From contig JADJXD010000001.1 in the NCBI GenBank assembly GCA_016715985.1, forward strand, positions 186,001-250,000: a stretch of DNA of 64,000 nucleotides, in the 5' to 3' direction. The DNA comes from Saprospiraceae bacterium (lineage in GTDB: Bacteria > Bacteroidota > Bacteroidia > Chitinophagales > Saprospiraceae). The notes beneath the pieces are model-generated. The model had not been told where the DNA came from, searched no databases, and saw nothing but the letters and a program-made list of their open reading frames with translations. Of this stretch, positions 52,921-62,859 are shown piece by piece. Every line of letters begins with the position of its first letter. The first letter of the stretch is position 1. Made by a program: the position numbers and the translations under genes.

Positions 52921-53628
52921 ATGGAATGGTTAAATAATCTAGCACAGAATAGCGACACACCTGTCATTGCAGCCTTCGCTTTAGGACTACTTACTGCTGT
53001 AAGCCCATGTCCTTTGGCCACCAATATTACCGCAACGACATATATTGCTAAAACAATTGAAAGCAAGAAAAAAGTTATATTGAGTGGGCTTTTGTATACA
53101 CTGGGAAGGATGACTTCATATACGGCGATAGGAGCATTGATCTATTTTGGATTCAGTAAGTTTCATATTGCAAAGCTATTTCAAGGCAATGGAGAGAAGT
53201 TCCTGGGTCCGTTGATGATATTGATAGGTTTAGTAATGCTTGACATAATCAAGTTGCATTTTTTGACCAAAGGAAATCTAACCGAACGGCTTTCTGAAAA
53301 GTTTAAAGATCGGGGTCTTTTAGGATCGTTTTTGCTTGGAGCTATTTTTGCTCTTGCTTTTTGTCCATACAGTGGTGCATTATTTTTTGCCATGCTTATA
53401 CCGATGACTCTGGCAGCAGATGCTGGTCTTTTATTGCCTGTAGTTTTTTCCTTGGGAACTGGTATACCTGTTATCATTTTTGCTTTTGTGATAGCATACA
53501 GCATCGAAAAATTAGGTACTTATTTTAATGCCATTACCAAAGTAGAGAAGGTGATGCGTATAGTAGCCGGACTAGCATTTATCATTACAGGTTTGTATTA
53601 TTTGAATATATATTTGAAAATTATCTGA
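52921..53628 (+). CDS. CcdA/ArsG-like membrane transporter
   Basis: A 235-residue membrane protein with about six helices, CcdA/DsbD-like. Two conserved Cys sites occur: AVSPCPLATNITAT and LAFCPYSGALFFAM. The SPCPLATN form belongs to the group called ArsG, proposed to extrude aminoaryl arsenicals, whereas ordinary CcdA has different text there. Together with ArsE-like and ArsF-like genes it makes a full ArsEFG set. A thiol-transfer role remains an alternative. Confidence 0.78.
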   Translation: MEWLNNLAQNSDTPVIAAFALGLLTAVSPCPLATNITATTYIAKTIESKKKVILSGLLYTLGRMTSYTAIGALIYFGFSKFHIAKLFQGNGEKFLGPLMILIGLVMLDIIKLHFLTKGNLTERLSEKFKDRGLLGSFLLGAIFALAFCPYSGALFFAMLIPMTLAADAGLLLPVVFSLGTGIPVIIFAFVIAYSIEKLGTYFNAITKVEKVMRIVAGLAFIITGLYYLNIYLKII

Positions 53629-53682
53629 TGTATATATTAAATCACATTGATTATAATATGTAACTTCCAGCTAAAAGTTAAA

Positions 53683-54750
53683 TCAATGCTTAACCATCAT
53701 TTTTCTGTTAAGCCCATTTTTGCTGTTTACAACAATCAGGTAAATACCGTTTTCCAAAAATGACAAGTCTATAGTTGGTGCAATGATCTGCGATTGTATA
53801 AAAACTTCTTTACCCTTTAAATCATAAATAACAAGTGATGAATTCTCATCCGGTAAATTTGCCAGATTAATATACGTAGAGAAAGGATTTGGGTAAATTT
53901 CTCCAACAAAAAAATCATTTTCATGCGTGTTATTAATATTTTCCTGATGAGCGGTCCATAGCAAAGCATTTTTCAGTAAATTTTCAAAAGTTAAATCATT
54001 GACATAGTCATTGGCGGAATGCCCCAATGAAGTATAAAATGAACGCGATCCCCAGTCATGCTCTTTAATATGAGATGTCATTCGAGATGCATCGTATGAA
54101 TTACTTCCTGTTGAATTTACAAGTAAAAGAGAAGAAAAACCCGTAGATAAATATCCGTTTTCCCAATAATAATACTCTTCTGTTTTATTCCATGGATTCG
54201 GAATATCATGGAGAGTCGGATGATTTGTCTGGTGGCTCATATCATTATTATGATTTGCACTAGTATGATTCGGATTTTCCTGCACAGAACAGCCGGAAAG
54301 CGTTTCGGCATAAAAATCCCAGACCCCGGTGTTGTTTCCATTAGCAGAACTATGTCTGTAGGTATCCGATGCAGCATGAATCCCCAGATAATTACCCCCA
54401 GCATATACATACTGCTCGTAATTTTCTTGTTGTAAAGTTGTTAAACCGGAATCACCTGAGGTGTTTGACCAAATTACGACTCTGAATTTTTGTAAAGTAT
54501 TCAGATCATCAAATACTTCAGATGAATCGGAAGATGTTATAGTCCAATAAGAAGAAGTGTTTGCTGTCAGTGAATCGCATATTTTTAAAAAGAGATTTTT
54601 CGATTCAGTCTTTGTATTATGATTAAACCCAGTTGTTTCGGTATAATGTAAAATCCGGATAGTGTCCTGAGAAAATACTTGTTCAATGATTGCAAAAATT
54701 AAAATCACCGCAGAAATCAGTATGAACGATATGTATTTCGGATTATTCAT
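53683..54750 (-). CDS. secreted ThuA-domain protein with type IX sorting tail
   Basis: A 355-residue protein with a signal peptide (ending EQVFSQ). The ThuA (trehalose-utilisation-like, GATase-fold) domain has HYTETTGFNHNTK, GGNYLGIHAASDTYRH, HPTLHDIPNPWNKTEEYYYW and RSFYTSLGHS. The C-terminus is a typical type IX tail: VGEIYPNPFSTYINL and YDLKGKEV, ending RKMMVKH. It would be exported to the surface; the carbohydrate target is unknown. Confidence 0.9.
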   Translation of the reverse strand: MNNPKYISFILISAVILIFAIIEQVFSQDTIRILHYTETTGFNHNTKTESKNLFLKICDSLTANTSSYWTITSSDSSEVFDDLNTLQKFRVVIWSNTSGDSGLTTLQQENYEQYVYAGGNYLGIHAASDTYRHSSANGNNTGVWDFYAETLSGCSVQENPNHTSANHNNDMSHQTNHPTLHDIPNPWNKTEEYYYWENGYLSTGFSSLLLVNSTGSNSYDASRMTSHIKEHDWGSRSFYTSLGHSANDYVNDLTFENLLKNALLWTAHQENINNTHENDFFVGEIYPNPFSTYINLANLPDENSSLVIYDLKGKEVFIQSQIIAPTIDLSFLENGIYLIVVNSKNGLNRKMMVKH

Positions 54751-55193
54751 GATATTATTTCATTTTTTACAATTATAAAGTAACTATATTTGGGATATTA
54801 ACTAAAAAATTAATCTTTGTATGTCTTAGAAGGAACAAAGTAGTTTTTATAAGGTTTCCTTATTGATAGCATTTTACAATTCACCATGATAAAACGGCCA
54901 TTTACATATGTTTGTGCTTGTTGTATCACCATAAATAACCTACAAAAACCTAAGTAAATGTCATAAAATCAAATCTCTGTGTTGATCCGGAAAACAAAAG
55001 CAATTCATATAAAGTACACACTTGCATATACTTATTGATATTGTAATTTTTATGATTCAAATCATTTGTACTTTATATAAATATCATTATACAACAAGAG
55101 TTTTTAGATATTAATTATGTAATTTTGTAAATCGAGGTTAACGAATAACAAGAAACAATACCCATAAAATTCAATACTCAACAAATTTATATA
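54751..55193. other. 443-bp divergent intergenic region with promoter elements
   Basis: No gene seen. It contains the inverted repeat at 55052-55065 and a TAATTTTG -7 box (55120-55127) for the DnaJ-like gene. Nothing else stands out in the AT-rich remainder. Confidence 0.45.
55052..55065 (+). promoter_or_regulatory. Crp/Fnr-type inverted repeat upstream of cbpA
   Basis: ATGAT-TCAA-ATCAT is a perfect 5+5 inverted repeat with a 4-base spacer, centred about 62 bases before the TAATTTTG box. The spacing resembles that of the ars-like cluster. Confidence 0.5.
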
Positions 55194-56105
55194 ATGGAAT
55201 ACATAGATTACTACAAAATACTGGAAATACCTAAAACAGCGAGTGAAGCTGAAATCAAAAAAGCGTACCGAAAACTAGCAAGAAAATACCATCCGGATCT
55301 GAACCCGAATAATAAAGAGGCTGAAAAAAAATTTAAGGAAATCAACGAAGCCAATGAAGTTCTCAGCGATCCTGTTAAAAGGATAAAATATGACAAACAC
55401 GGTAAAGACTGGCAGCATGCAGACGAGATAGAAAAGATGCAGCGGAATAAGTCCCAATCCGGCAGAACTTCAGGAACTCCATTCGGATCAGGTGAATATT
55501 CGGGCAGTTACGGTGGGGATTTTTCATCATTTTTTGAATCAATGTTTGGCGGTGAAACTTCTGGCAGGAGCAGACAAACAAAATTCAGAGGTCAGGACAT
55601 CAATGCATCTATTCAGCTCAAACTCACGGATGTCTATAAAACAAAAAAACAGACCATCACCATAAATGGAAAAAATATCCGAATGACATTTCCTGCTGGT
55701 ATCGAAGATGGCCAAATCATCAAAGTAACCGGTCATGGTAATCCCGGCGCAAACGGTGGACCTAATGGAGACCTTTATATAACGTTCAATATAGAGAACA
55801 ATACAAAATTTAAAAGAGAAGGAAAGAATTTGTATAGTACGATGGATCTTGATTTGTTTACAGCAGTACTTGGTGGTGATATCCTTGCGGAAACATTTGA
55901 TGGTCAGGTCAAGCTGAAAGTAGCAGCAGGGACACAATCCGGAACAAAAGTAAAACTGAAAGGAAAGGGATTTCCTGTGTATAAAAAAGAAAACGAATTC
56001 GGGGATTTATATATCACTTATCAGGTAAAAGTACCCACCCACCTGACCGATAAAGAAACAACTTTATTCAATGAATTAAAAAGTTTAAGAAAAGATGGAA
56101 ACTAA
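55194..56105 (+). CDS. cbpA: DnaJ-type co-chaperone (CbpA-like)
   Basis: A 303-residue J-domain protein: [34 protein letters not shown] includes the HPD that stimulates DnaK. A Gly/Ser/Phe-rich linker (about 85-125) and two C-terminal peptide-binding beta-domains follow ([22 protein letters not shown]). The zinc-finger region of DnaJ is missing, which is normal for CbpA. Its stop overlaps the start of the cbpM gene by 11 bp. Confidence 0.94.
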   Translation: MEYIDYYKILEIPKTASEAEIKKAYRKLARKYHPDLNPNNKEAEKKFKEINEANEVLSDPVKRIKYDKHGKDWQHADEIEKMQRNKSQSGRTSGTPFGSGEYSGSYGGDFSSFFESMFGGETSGRSRQTKFRGQDINASIQLKLTDVYKTKKQTITINGKNIRMTFPAGIEDGQIIKVTGHGNPGANGGPNGDLYITFNIENNTKFKREGKNLYSTMDLDLFTAVLGGDILAETFDGQVKLKVAAGTQSGTKVKLKGKGFPVYKKENEFGDLYITYQVKVPTHLTDKETTLFNELKSLRKDGN

Positions 56106-56391
56106 TAAGCTTATCCTTTTAGAACATTGCTGCCAACATTATAACATCGAAATTTCATTTATTGATGCATTGAATGAATTTGGACTGATCTCTATCACTC
56201 AGATTAATGAAGATCGATTTTTATCCCATGATGATCTCAGAGAGATGGAAAAAATCGTACAGTTTTATTATGAGCTGGGTATTAATCTGGAAGGGATTGA
56301 AGTTATAATAAATTTATTACACCAAATGAATGTACTAAGACAGGAACTGGATACGACTAAAAGTAAATTAAAGGTATTTGTGTCTGATTAG
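56095..56391 (+). CDS. cbpM: chaperone modulator CbpM
   Basis: A 98-residue MerR-like helical protein. [21 protein letters not shown] and [28 protein letters not shown] match CbpM, which binds the CbpA J-domain and blocks it. The 11-bp overlap with cbpA supports joint translation in fixed ratio. Confidence 0.88.
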   Translation: METNKLILLEHCCQHYNIEISFIDALNEFGLISITQINEDRFLSHDDLREMEKIVQFYYELGINLEGIEVIINLLHQMNVLRQELDTTKSKLKVFVSD

Positions 56392-56737
56392 AAATAAAAT
56401 ATCCAAAAAGAAATCAGTCGTGAATAGATCAAAAATTCGGCGGCTGTCCCCTGTAAGATATTCCGGCCTTCTTCTTTATAAAGGATCTGATACCACTTAA
56501 AAACAATAAAAATCTAAACCATATGCTTGCAAATTGAAAACATATATTTTAATTTACAAGTTTATTTATACCATTGCAACCAAATCTTAAATATCAATAG
56601 TGCATACAAATCCGATAATCTCAAAATATTTTCATTGTATTCAATAACTGATCCCAATATGAAAAAGAACACCTTTGTTAGTTTATTAAGAATCACTTTT
56701 AGCTACTTTTCTATTTTTGTAATTTATATTTAATCAG
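56392..56737. other. 346-bp intergenic region, nothing recognised
   Basis: No RNA gene, repeat or convincing coding frame. A 68-codon frame at 56527-56733 lacks signal, codon bias and motif and is taken as chance. Confidence 0.5.
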
Positions 56738-57068
56738 ATGGATAAAAAAGAACTAAAAATTAAGATCGAAGAAGCCATTGAAAAAACAATCAGAAAGATT
56801 AAAGAATTAGCTGATATGGCAGCACCCGTAGGACCTGACAATGCTAGAGGAAGAGTTAGTCGTATGGATGCAATAAATAATAAAAGTATAGTGGAAGCAT
56901 CACTTGTCAATCAGGAAAAAAAAACTGAATGGTCTGAAATATGCACTCCAAAATTTACCCAATGAAGAATTCGGTAAATGCGCTGAGTGTGGTCAATGGA
57001 TTGAAGAAAGGCGTATTATTCTGATGCCGGAAAGCAGGTTTTGTGTGAGTTGTCAGCAAAAGAAGTAA
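56738..57068 (+). pseudogene. TraR/DksA-type zinc-finger protein split at a run of nine A
   Basis: The frame from ATG 56738 (MDKKELKIKIEEAIEKTIRK ... DNARGRVSRMDAINNKS) runs to NQEKK and then goes out of frame at nine A (56916-56924). With one A fewer it continues as LNGLKYALQNLPNEEFGKCAECGQWI and ends with FCVSCQQKK, the C4 zinc finger of TraR/DksA proteins, at a stop at 57066-57068. The intact product would be 109 residues, binding RNA polymerase secondary channel. It may be a real mutation, a slippage-dependent gene or a sequence error. Confidence 0.75.
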
Positions 57069-57178
57069 GTTCAGAAATTGAATCCAACTGGTCATTGAAT
57101 TAAATAAAACTGTCAAAATAAACAATTAAATGAAGCTAACTACTTCCAAATAAAAATACCAAATTAAGCTCGCTATAT

Positions 57179-59206
57179 TTATTGATCGCTTTCATACTCT
57201 TTTAACTCATCAAAATTATTTGACGGAGGAAAAAAGAAACTCAAAGGATGATTAAAAAAGTGGCGTTTAACTGCAACCATAATCTCCCGAACAGATTTAA
57301 AAGGGATACCTCTCGACCGCAGGGCCAATAACAAAGATAAGCTAAAACTTACCGTAAAATTGACGAAGCCGATAATGCCTACTCCAAGCACCGACATCAA
57401 AATCATTTCCAGGCTCATCTGAAAATTCATTCCATATAATCCCAAACCAAAATTACCCGCAGCAAAAGTAATGTGTCTGATATCCAAATCCAGTCCCAAA
57501 ATAACACCCACTGTACCTGTAGTACCCATAAATACCCCAAACCAGAAATTGCTTACAATCCCTCCGATATTACGATCTATATAATCAGCTATTTTCGTTC
57601 TCTTTCTTTCACTTAAAATCTGTTTCAAAATCGGATGTTCTTTTATCCGGGTAGCCACATTGTTATATTTTGTCCTGTTGGAAACAACTCCTGCGATCAA
57701 TCCGGATAAAAATAAAAATAAACCTGCAATGGCCGCATGAAAAATGGCGGGAGATGAAATAATATTTAACTCATAAATCATTTTAAAAGACTTTGACGAT
57801 GCAGGATTCGTACCATAAATCTCTCCCCAGATCATCACTAATCCTAAAGCTATAGGAAAAGCCATAAATACATTTCCTACAAATGCAATAAACTGTGATC
57901 GCCATATTCTGGCTACCAATACAGAAAGACTTTCATAATTTGTATTTTCTTTTATATCATTCTCAATGGCTTTTGCAAGCGTTGCAGCTGTCATGGCTGG
58001 CTGTTTGGTAGCAAGTGTAAAGTGTAATACATAAATCGCAATAAATGCACTCGCATAGTTCATTGAATATACAAATGCCTTCCCAAAAAGACTGATATCC
58101 AGATTGCCCAGATTCATTTTAACTATGCATGCCAAGGCGACAATAAAACCACCTCCCAGAGCCGTAAATAACATTTTCCAGTACTCTTTTCTGGTAGTAG
58201 TGATATAGTGTTCTCCTTTCTCCCCAATATTTCTAGTGACTTCTTTTGAAATGTTTTGGGTGGATTTATTTAAGTATCCGGATATTTTGGATTTACCTGT
58301 ATTAAATAATATAATGGTTTTGATAAACTCCGCAGTCTTTGTTCTGCTGTTAACATTTTCATCTATAAAAACAAAATCAAGTACTTTATCCAACCTCTCC
58401 AGTAATCTTTCAATCAACATCAATTGTTGATGTGCATTAAAACTAATACCATACTTTGGGATGTTTCCGTATGCTTTAAAAACAAACTCCAGACACTGAT
58501 TAAATAGAATTTTTACATGTTTAAATTGCTGCTCCTCTTTCGACCTGCTCATCCTCCCTTCCTGAATATCGATCAGCAATGTGCCTGTTTCCATTTGTAA
58601 AGCAGCAAAAGGACTATTTAAAGAAGCATACTCCGGAACAAGTTTTAAAACTTTTGCATCAAATGCACTTCCTGCGATTCGGTGAGACAAAATGTCCATT
58701 GAATAAAGTATTTCTTCCAGGAGATTGTCATCTGGTGAAAGTTCATACATGCCGGGATAGTCTAATAGATCAATGATTTTTTCTATTTTTTTATTATCCA
58801 ATGCATTGACCCAGGCCGCATCTGACTCTTTGTAAAACACATTTGTCAATACATACTCCACTGTATTTTTATCCGGTTGAATCGGAAGTAATTTTTGAAA
58901 TAACCGGCCAATTAACTCACTCCAGAAATCTACACCTGAAATCAAATCAGAATCCGTAAGTGTGGCAGCTATTTTTTTATCTGAAAATATTGTATTGAGA
59001 TATCTTTTCAAATGCAAAAGCAGATTAGGATTGGAGTTAAGACATTCAATAAACTCATCCAATTTTACATTCACCAATTCCTTTTGTGCTTTTGATGGGC
59101 GCAGGCTTTCAACCAATGCTACCAAAAAATCAATTTCATTCCCTTCGTATTCCGAAATCTGAATTAAAACTGCTTTTGTGTCATTTGTTTTTCTGATAAA
59201 TTGCAT
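57179..59206 (-). CDS. large membrane protein of the 'site-specific recombinase' (Gcr/PF10136) family
   Basis: A 675-residue protein. The N-terminal half (about 1-320) is alpha-helical and soluble; six or more membrane helices occupy about 340-660. GNVFMAFPIALGLVMIWGEI, ISSPAIFHAAIAGLFLFLSGLIAG and NFWFGVFMGTTGTVGVILGL match the family called site-specific recombinase in databases. The polytopic topology makes real DNA recombinase activity doubtful. The first 28 codons and upstream flank recur exactly at 63466-63580. Confidence 0.85.
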   Translation of the reverse strand: MQFIRKTNDTKAVLIQISEYEGNEIDFLVALVESLRPSKAQKELVNVKLDEFIECLNSNPNLLLHLKRYLNTIFSDKKIAATLTDSDLISGVDFWSELIGRLFQKLLPIQPDKNTVEYVLTNVFYKESDAAWVNALDNKKIEKIIDLLDYPGMYELSPDDNLLEEILYSMDILSHRIAGSAFDAKVLKLVPEYASLNSPFAALQMETGTLLIDIQEGRMSRSKEEQQFKHVKILFNQCLEFVFKAYGNIPKYGISFNAHQQLMLIERLLERLDKVLDFVFIDENVNSRTKTAEFIKTIILFNTGKSKISGYLNKSTQNISKEVTRNIGEKGEHYITTTRKEYWKMLFTALGGGFIVALACIVKMNLGNLDISLFGKAFVYSMNYASAFIAIYVLHFTLATKQPAMTAATLAKAIENDIKENTNYESLSVLVARIWRSQFIAFVGNVFMAFPIALGLVMIWGEIYGTNPASSKSFKMIYELNIISSPAIFHAAIAGLFLFLSGLIAGVVSNRTKYNNVATRIKEHPILKQILSERKRTKIADYIDRNIGGIVSNFWFGVFMGTTGTVGVILGLDLDIRHITFAAGNFGLGLYGMNFQMSLEMILMSVLGVGIIGFVNFTVSFSLSLLLALRSRGIPFKSVREIMVAVKRHFFNHPLSFFFPPSNNFDELKEYESDQ

Positions 59207-59237
59207 TTAATAATTTTAATATATATAATGGATTGAA
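59123..59237. repeat. 115-bp direct repeat, copy 1 (with gene start)
   Basis: Covers the first 28 codons of the membrane protein gene plus 31 bases upstream. It is identical, base for base by eye, to 63466-63580, in the same orientation and offset 4,343 bp. The two copies bracket the MbnP/MbnH module. Confidence 0.95.
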
Positions 59238-59518
59238 AAAAGATTCAGATCTGCAATTCAAACTTTTTTATAGTCACAAATTAAAAATAGTTAAAATTCC
59301 AGCTATTGTGTGACACTTTTATAGACAATAATTAGTAGAATAAAATCGACTTTTAAGGTAAATAAAAAACGATAAGACAAGGTAACAATAAAACCCCGTA
59401 CATTACGAAAACAAATATTTATAAAGCATAAAATACTAGTCTCAAAACACAAAAGCGGTATAAGTATGAAGTTTTTATACTATAATGAAAAAAATAAAGC
59501 TACAAATATATTTAATTA

Positions 59519-59932
59519 TTACAAGTTACACACCACATCAATTTTCTCAGATACCCTTAATCCTTTATGATCAATTATTGCAACCACTTCCAATTGAAAT
59601 ATGCCTGAAGCAGCACATTCAATCACTAAATTTTCATTAATATTAATCACTTTACCATGTGTATGTTTGGATTTAACCTGAGTTGTTTTTTTAGATACTG
59701 TATCATGTATCAGGATTTCGTAACCATGCATACTTATATCAGAAGTAATTGAAGCTTTTATAATAAGGTTGTCCCCGTTTTTTATACTTTCGTTTGGTAA
59801 TGGCAATAAAATTTTTATCAATGTATTGGATGTAGTATCAATACTATCACTACTTTTATTACAATTTAGTAATAGTATTAAAGAAACGAATAATAAGACT
59901 TTGGGTAAAAAGATAATTTTTAAATTTTTCAT
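59519..59932 (-). CDS. small lipoprotein with His-rich loop
   Basis: A 137-residue lipoprotein (lipobox LLLNC at about 23). The mature part is one beta-sandwich-like domain with MHGYEILIHDTVSK and KSKHTHGKVININE; the cluster of His residues could bind metal. It is the last gene of the MbnP/MbnH operon, 6 bp after the peroxidase. The exact family is not recognised with certainty; DUF4625-like text is similar. Confidence 0.65.
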   Translation of the reverse strand: MKNLKIIFLPKVLLFVSLILLLNCNKSSDSIDTTSNTLIKILLPLPNESIKNGDNLIIKASITSDISMHGYEILIHDTVSKKTTQVKSKHTHGKVININENLVIECAASGIFQLEVVAIIDHKGLRVSEKIDVVCNL

Positions 59933-59938
59933 ATCATT

Positions 59939-60964
59939 TTATTGAGAAAATAGTGGATTAGAAATATATTTATAGTCAGTCAATGTGACTAAAAAAGCTT
60001 TCAATTTAGCTTTATCAATTTCAGTTAGCGGAATTCCGGGTTTATCGATATATATTAATGAAGTGTCAAGATTTTCATGAAATACTATTCCTTCTGAATA
60101 GTGATCCAACACCTGATCAATAGTACGGAACCGCCCGTCATGCATGTAAGGATAGGTCAGCATAATATTACGTAGTGACGGCACTTTGAATTTATAATAA
60201 TCAGATTTATCTAAGGTAATCCTACCTTTGCCCAGGTCGTTGGTCAATGGAACTAAACCATTGTTTCTGAAACTAAAATCTGTAAACAACGGTTCAGTAT
60301 GACAACTTACACATTTTTTTCTAAAAATAATCAGACCATCTTCCTCATCAACTGTAAAATTTTCGCTGCCTTTGCGATATTTGTCATATTTTGAATCATC
60401 ACTTACCAACATAGACATGTACTGAGCCAACGCATAAAATAACTTTTGCGAATCAATAGGTTTTTCGCCAAAGACTTTTTTAAACTTTTCCTGATAATAC
60501 GGGTGCGTATGAAGTTTCTGAATGACATTATTTAGTGTTTCACCCATCTCTGTAGTATCTGTAATAGGTGCCAGTGGCATTATCTCTATATGATTGATAC
60601 CACCATCCCACATGAAGCTTGATTGCCAGGCCAGATTAAACATTGCCGGACTGTTTCTACTTCCGGTTTTACCGTCAATACCAATGCTGAACTTAATATT
60701 ATGGTCTGCAAATGCATGAGCCTGACTATGACAGGAAGCACAACTGATAGTATTGTCATACGATAATATTGGATCATGAAATAATGCCCGTCCCAGTTCA
60801 AAACCTTCTTTTGTCAAAACATTATTTCCAAATGAATATTGTGGATCCGGAAAATAATCAGGATAAGTCAGTCTAAAGTCTGACTCATCCTGATTTTTAT
60901 TGCATGATATCAAAACAGATACTCCTGTCAGAAGAAAAATCTTAATAAAGTATCGGATATACAT
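59939..60964 (-). CDS. MbnH-like diheme cytochrome c peroxidase (MauG family), lipoprotein
   Basis: A 341-residue diheme protein with a lipobox (VLISC). Two CxxCH sites: ISCASCHSQAHAFAD and KKCVSCHTEPLFTDF. RNSPAMFNLAWQSSFMWDGG and RNIMLTYPYMHDGRF are typical of the MauG/CcpA family. In methanobactin operons MbnH oxidises a Trp of MbnP to kynurenine; the gene here directly follows an MbnP-like gene (8 bp), so the same pairing is likely. Plain peroxide reduction is the alternative. Confidence 0.87.
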   Translation of the reverse strand: MYIRYFIKIFLLTGVSVLISCNKNQDESDFRLTYPDYFPDPQYSFGNNVLTKEGFELGRALFHDPILSYDNTISCASCHSQAHAFADHNIKFSIGIDGKTGSRNSPAMFNLAWQSSFMWDGGINHIEIMPLAPITDTTEMGETLNNVIQKLHTHPYYQEKFKKVFGEKPIDSQKLFYALAQYMSMLVSDDSKYDKYRKGSENFTVDEEDGLIIFRKKCVSCHTEPLFTDFSFRNNGLVPLTNDLGKGRITLDKSDYYKFKVPSLRNIMLTYPYMHDGRFRTIDQVLDHYSEGIVFHENLDTSLIYIDKPGIPLTEIDKAKLKAFLVTLTDYKYISNPLFSQ

Positions 60965-60972
60965 ACTTCAAT

Positions 60973-61734
60973 TTAATTATGAATATGATCAAATTTCACA
61001 GCATCATAAAAAGTAGATGACATTGTTTTGGCAATCGCATTAGGCATTGTATTCACACTTCTCACAGCGAGTTTCTCTGCTGAATGCCACAGTCTTGCCG
61101 GATTGGCTATTAAATGAATTTCTGCTTCACGGCTTCCATCCACAACTAAAGCGGTGTTCCCAAAATTGTAAGATTTGGTCGTCTGAACCTTGTTGTCTCC
61201 TTTGAAACCACCTAGATGAAAAACGAAATTGCCGCTTGATGCATTTGGTGAAGTGCCTTCAGCTTTCAACATAATGTATCCTGAATTCCAACTCCAAAAC
61301 ATCCCTTTTGCAGGGTCTAAAGCGCCTGTTTGAGCACCGGAAGTGTTCCTAAGACTGTCCACACCAAACATCAACTCGAGATCAGTATATTCTCCTCCGG
61401 GTATCTTTGATAAAACAATTTCACTACTTCCATGTGATGCTGCATCAACAATAAAATAACTTTCAGGTACTGTGTACCATGTACCATCTTTGACTTTCAA
61501 TCTTAGATTTGAAACGTAATATTTGAATATATTAAAAGTCAATTTTTCTCCTAATAGAGGGTGGCTCAATTCCGTATTCAAAGAAAAATCTGATTCAGCA
61601 GCAGCCCAGACATGCTCAAAATTGATTGTAACATCTCCTTCGTGAAAGTGATCATGATCGTCGTCTTTTTTGCAAGAAGATAATGTAATACCTATAAACA
61701 AGGTCAGTATTAAAAGAACATTAAATATTTTCAT
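60973..61734 (-). CDS. MbnP-like copper-binding lipoprotein
   Basis: A 253-residue lipoprotein (lipobox TLSSC) beginning with an Asp/His-rich stretch, KKDDDHDHFHEGDVTINFEH. LTFNIFKYYVSNLRLKVKDG, LELMFGVDSLRNTSGAQTGA and GMFWSWNSGYIMLKAEG match MbnP proteins, periplasmic copper binders. The FWSWN motif offers Trp residues for oxidation by the MbnH-like enzyme. It would bind copper on the periplasmic side of the outer membrane. No methanobactin peptide gene is seen. Confidence 0.82.
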   Translation of the reverse strand: MKIFNVLLILTLFIGITLSSCKKDDDHDHFHEGDVTINFEHVWAAAESDFSLNTELSHPLLGEKLTFNIFKYYVSNLRLKVKDGTWYTVPESYFIVDAASHGSSEIVLSKIPGGEYTDLELMFGVDSLRNTSGAQTGALDPAKGMFWSWNSGYIMLKAEGTSPNASSGNFVFHLGGFKGDNKVQTTKSYNFGNTALVVDGSREAEIHLIANPARLWHSAEKLAVRSVNTMPNAIAKTMSSTFYDAVKFDHIHN

Positions 61735-61784
61735 TTTTATTTATTTTTAAAAATTATTGTAAATTAAATTAATGATTTAACATA

Positions 61785-62705
61785 TTAAAACAACACGGTA
61801 AACTGTGCATTAAAACGTGTACCGCTTGTAAGATTACCATTGGCTACTCTTTGGTAAAATGCAGGTTGGCAGCTCAATCCCATCGCAAATCCTGAACTAA
61901 AAAAGTCAATTGCAACGGTTCCGAAAAGTGAATTACCTCCTGAAAGTTCTAAATTATCTCCAAGATGTCGGTCAATTTCTGCTAATTCCATTTGGATTCC
62001 AAATGAGGGCATAAAAGTATAAGAACCAATGTCCTTAACATAAAATAACTTCCAGGATCCAAGCATTCTATTTCCATATCTGAAATCCTGATCTGAGTTT
62101 GTCCCGTTAACTCGTAATGATGCTTCAATTGAAGTACCATAACTCTTATATCTCAACAGATAATTTATATTAAACATAAAATCCAGAGTCCCTGTTCCTT
62201 TTTGAATTCCGGGTATCCACTCACTTTCTGGTGTAAGATAATCATTTCCGCCAGTTGGCAATTTCAACCCACCACCACTTTGTAAATGGTGCATAACCCC
62301 ACCGGAAGTAGTGTTTTGATTGATAATAGCATACATAGCAATGAGGGAAATGTCACCTAATCCTTTTTGAGTGAGTTTCTGACTGGCTTCTATTTTTGAT
62401 ATATGTTGAAAGGGAATAAATCCAAAGATCTGAAATCGTTCGTGCGCAACAAGCCTTCCCCATATTTCCATACTATTGAAATATTCATAGCTGACTTTCT
62501 CCTTCTCATGAGAGAAAAGTGGTGGATGTACAGATTTAAAAGCCCGGTGTCCATACCTCAGTCCGACAAAATCCTTTTGGAACTGAGGCAAAACACCAAA
62601 CTGCTGCCCGGTAACCGAACAACCGCATACGTCGCATGATATAACATCCATTGGAATAAGTAATAATCCAAAGATGTAGATCATGGCAATCCATTTAACT
62701 ATCAT
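61785..62705 (-). CDS. outer-membrane beta-barrel-like protein with CDVCGC motif
   Basis: A 306-residue exported protein (signal to about residue 23). The mature start is CDVCGCSVTGQQFGVLPQF, a Cys cluster well placed to hold a metal at the periplasmic end. Alternating strands such as FVGLRYGHRAF, QIFGFIPFQHISK and FNAQFTVLF follow, as in outer-membrane barrels. Two positions upstream of the MbnP-like gene in one operon, it may pass copper. No transport family can be named. Confidence 0.7.
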   Translation of the reverse strand: MIVKWIAMIYIFGLLLIPMDVISCDVCGCSVTGQQFGVLPQFQKDFVGLRYGHRAFKSVHPPLFSHEKEKVSYEYFNSMEIWGRLVAHERFQIFGFIPFQHISKIEASQKLTQKGLGDISLIAMYAIINQNTTSGGVMHHLQSGGGLKLPTGGNDYLTPESEWIPGIQKGTGTLDFMFNINYLLRYKSYGTSIEASLRVNGTNSDQDFRYGNRMLGSWKLFYVKDIGSYTFMPSFGIQMELAEIDRHLGDNLELSGGNSLFGTVAIDFFSSGFAMGLSCQPAFYQRVANGNLTSGTRFNAQFTVLF

Positions 62706-62859
62706 TTTTAGTAATATTTAAAATAGGAAAAAACATGTTTTTATTAAGCCAGATAAATAGTAAAATTCTTATATAATGTATGAGCAAATAAATATACTCA
62801 TGCAAATATAAAATCATGTTTGAAAATCCTGATTTAAGATTTATTTTTATCGGAACACA

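Noticed and set aside
56527..56733. 68-codon rightward frame between cbpM and the zinc-finger gene
   Set aside because: No motif, no signal peptide and composition like the surrounding non-coding DNA; taken as chance.
57179..59206. True DNA site-specific recombinase that mobilised the 115-bp repeat
   Set aside because: The protein is a polytopic membrane protein without tyrosine or serine recombinase motifs; the family name is probably misleading.
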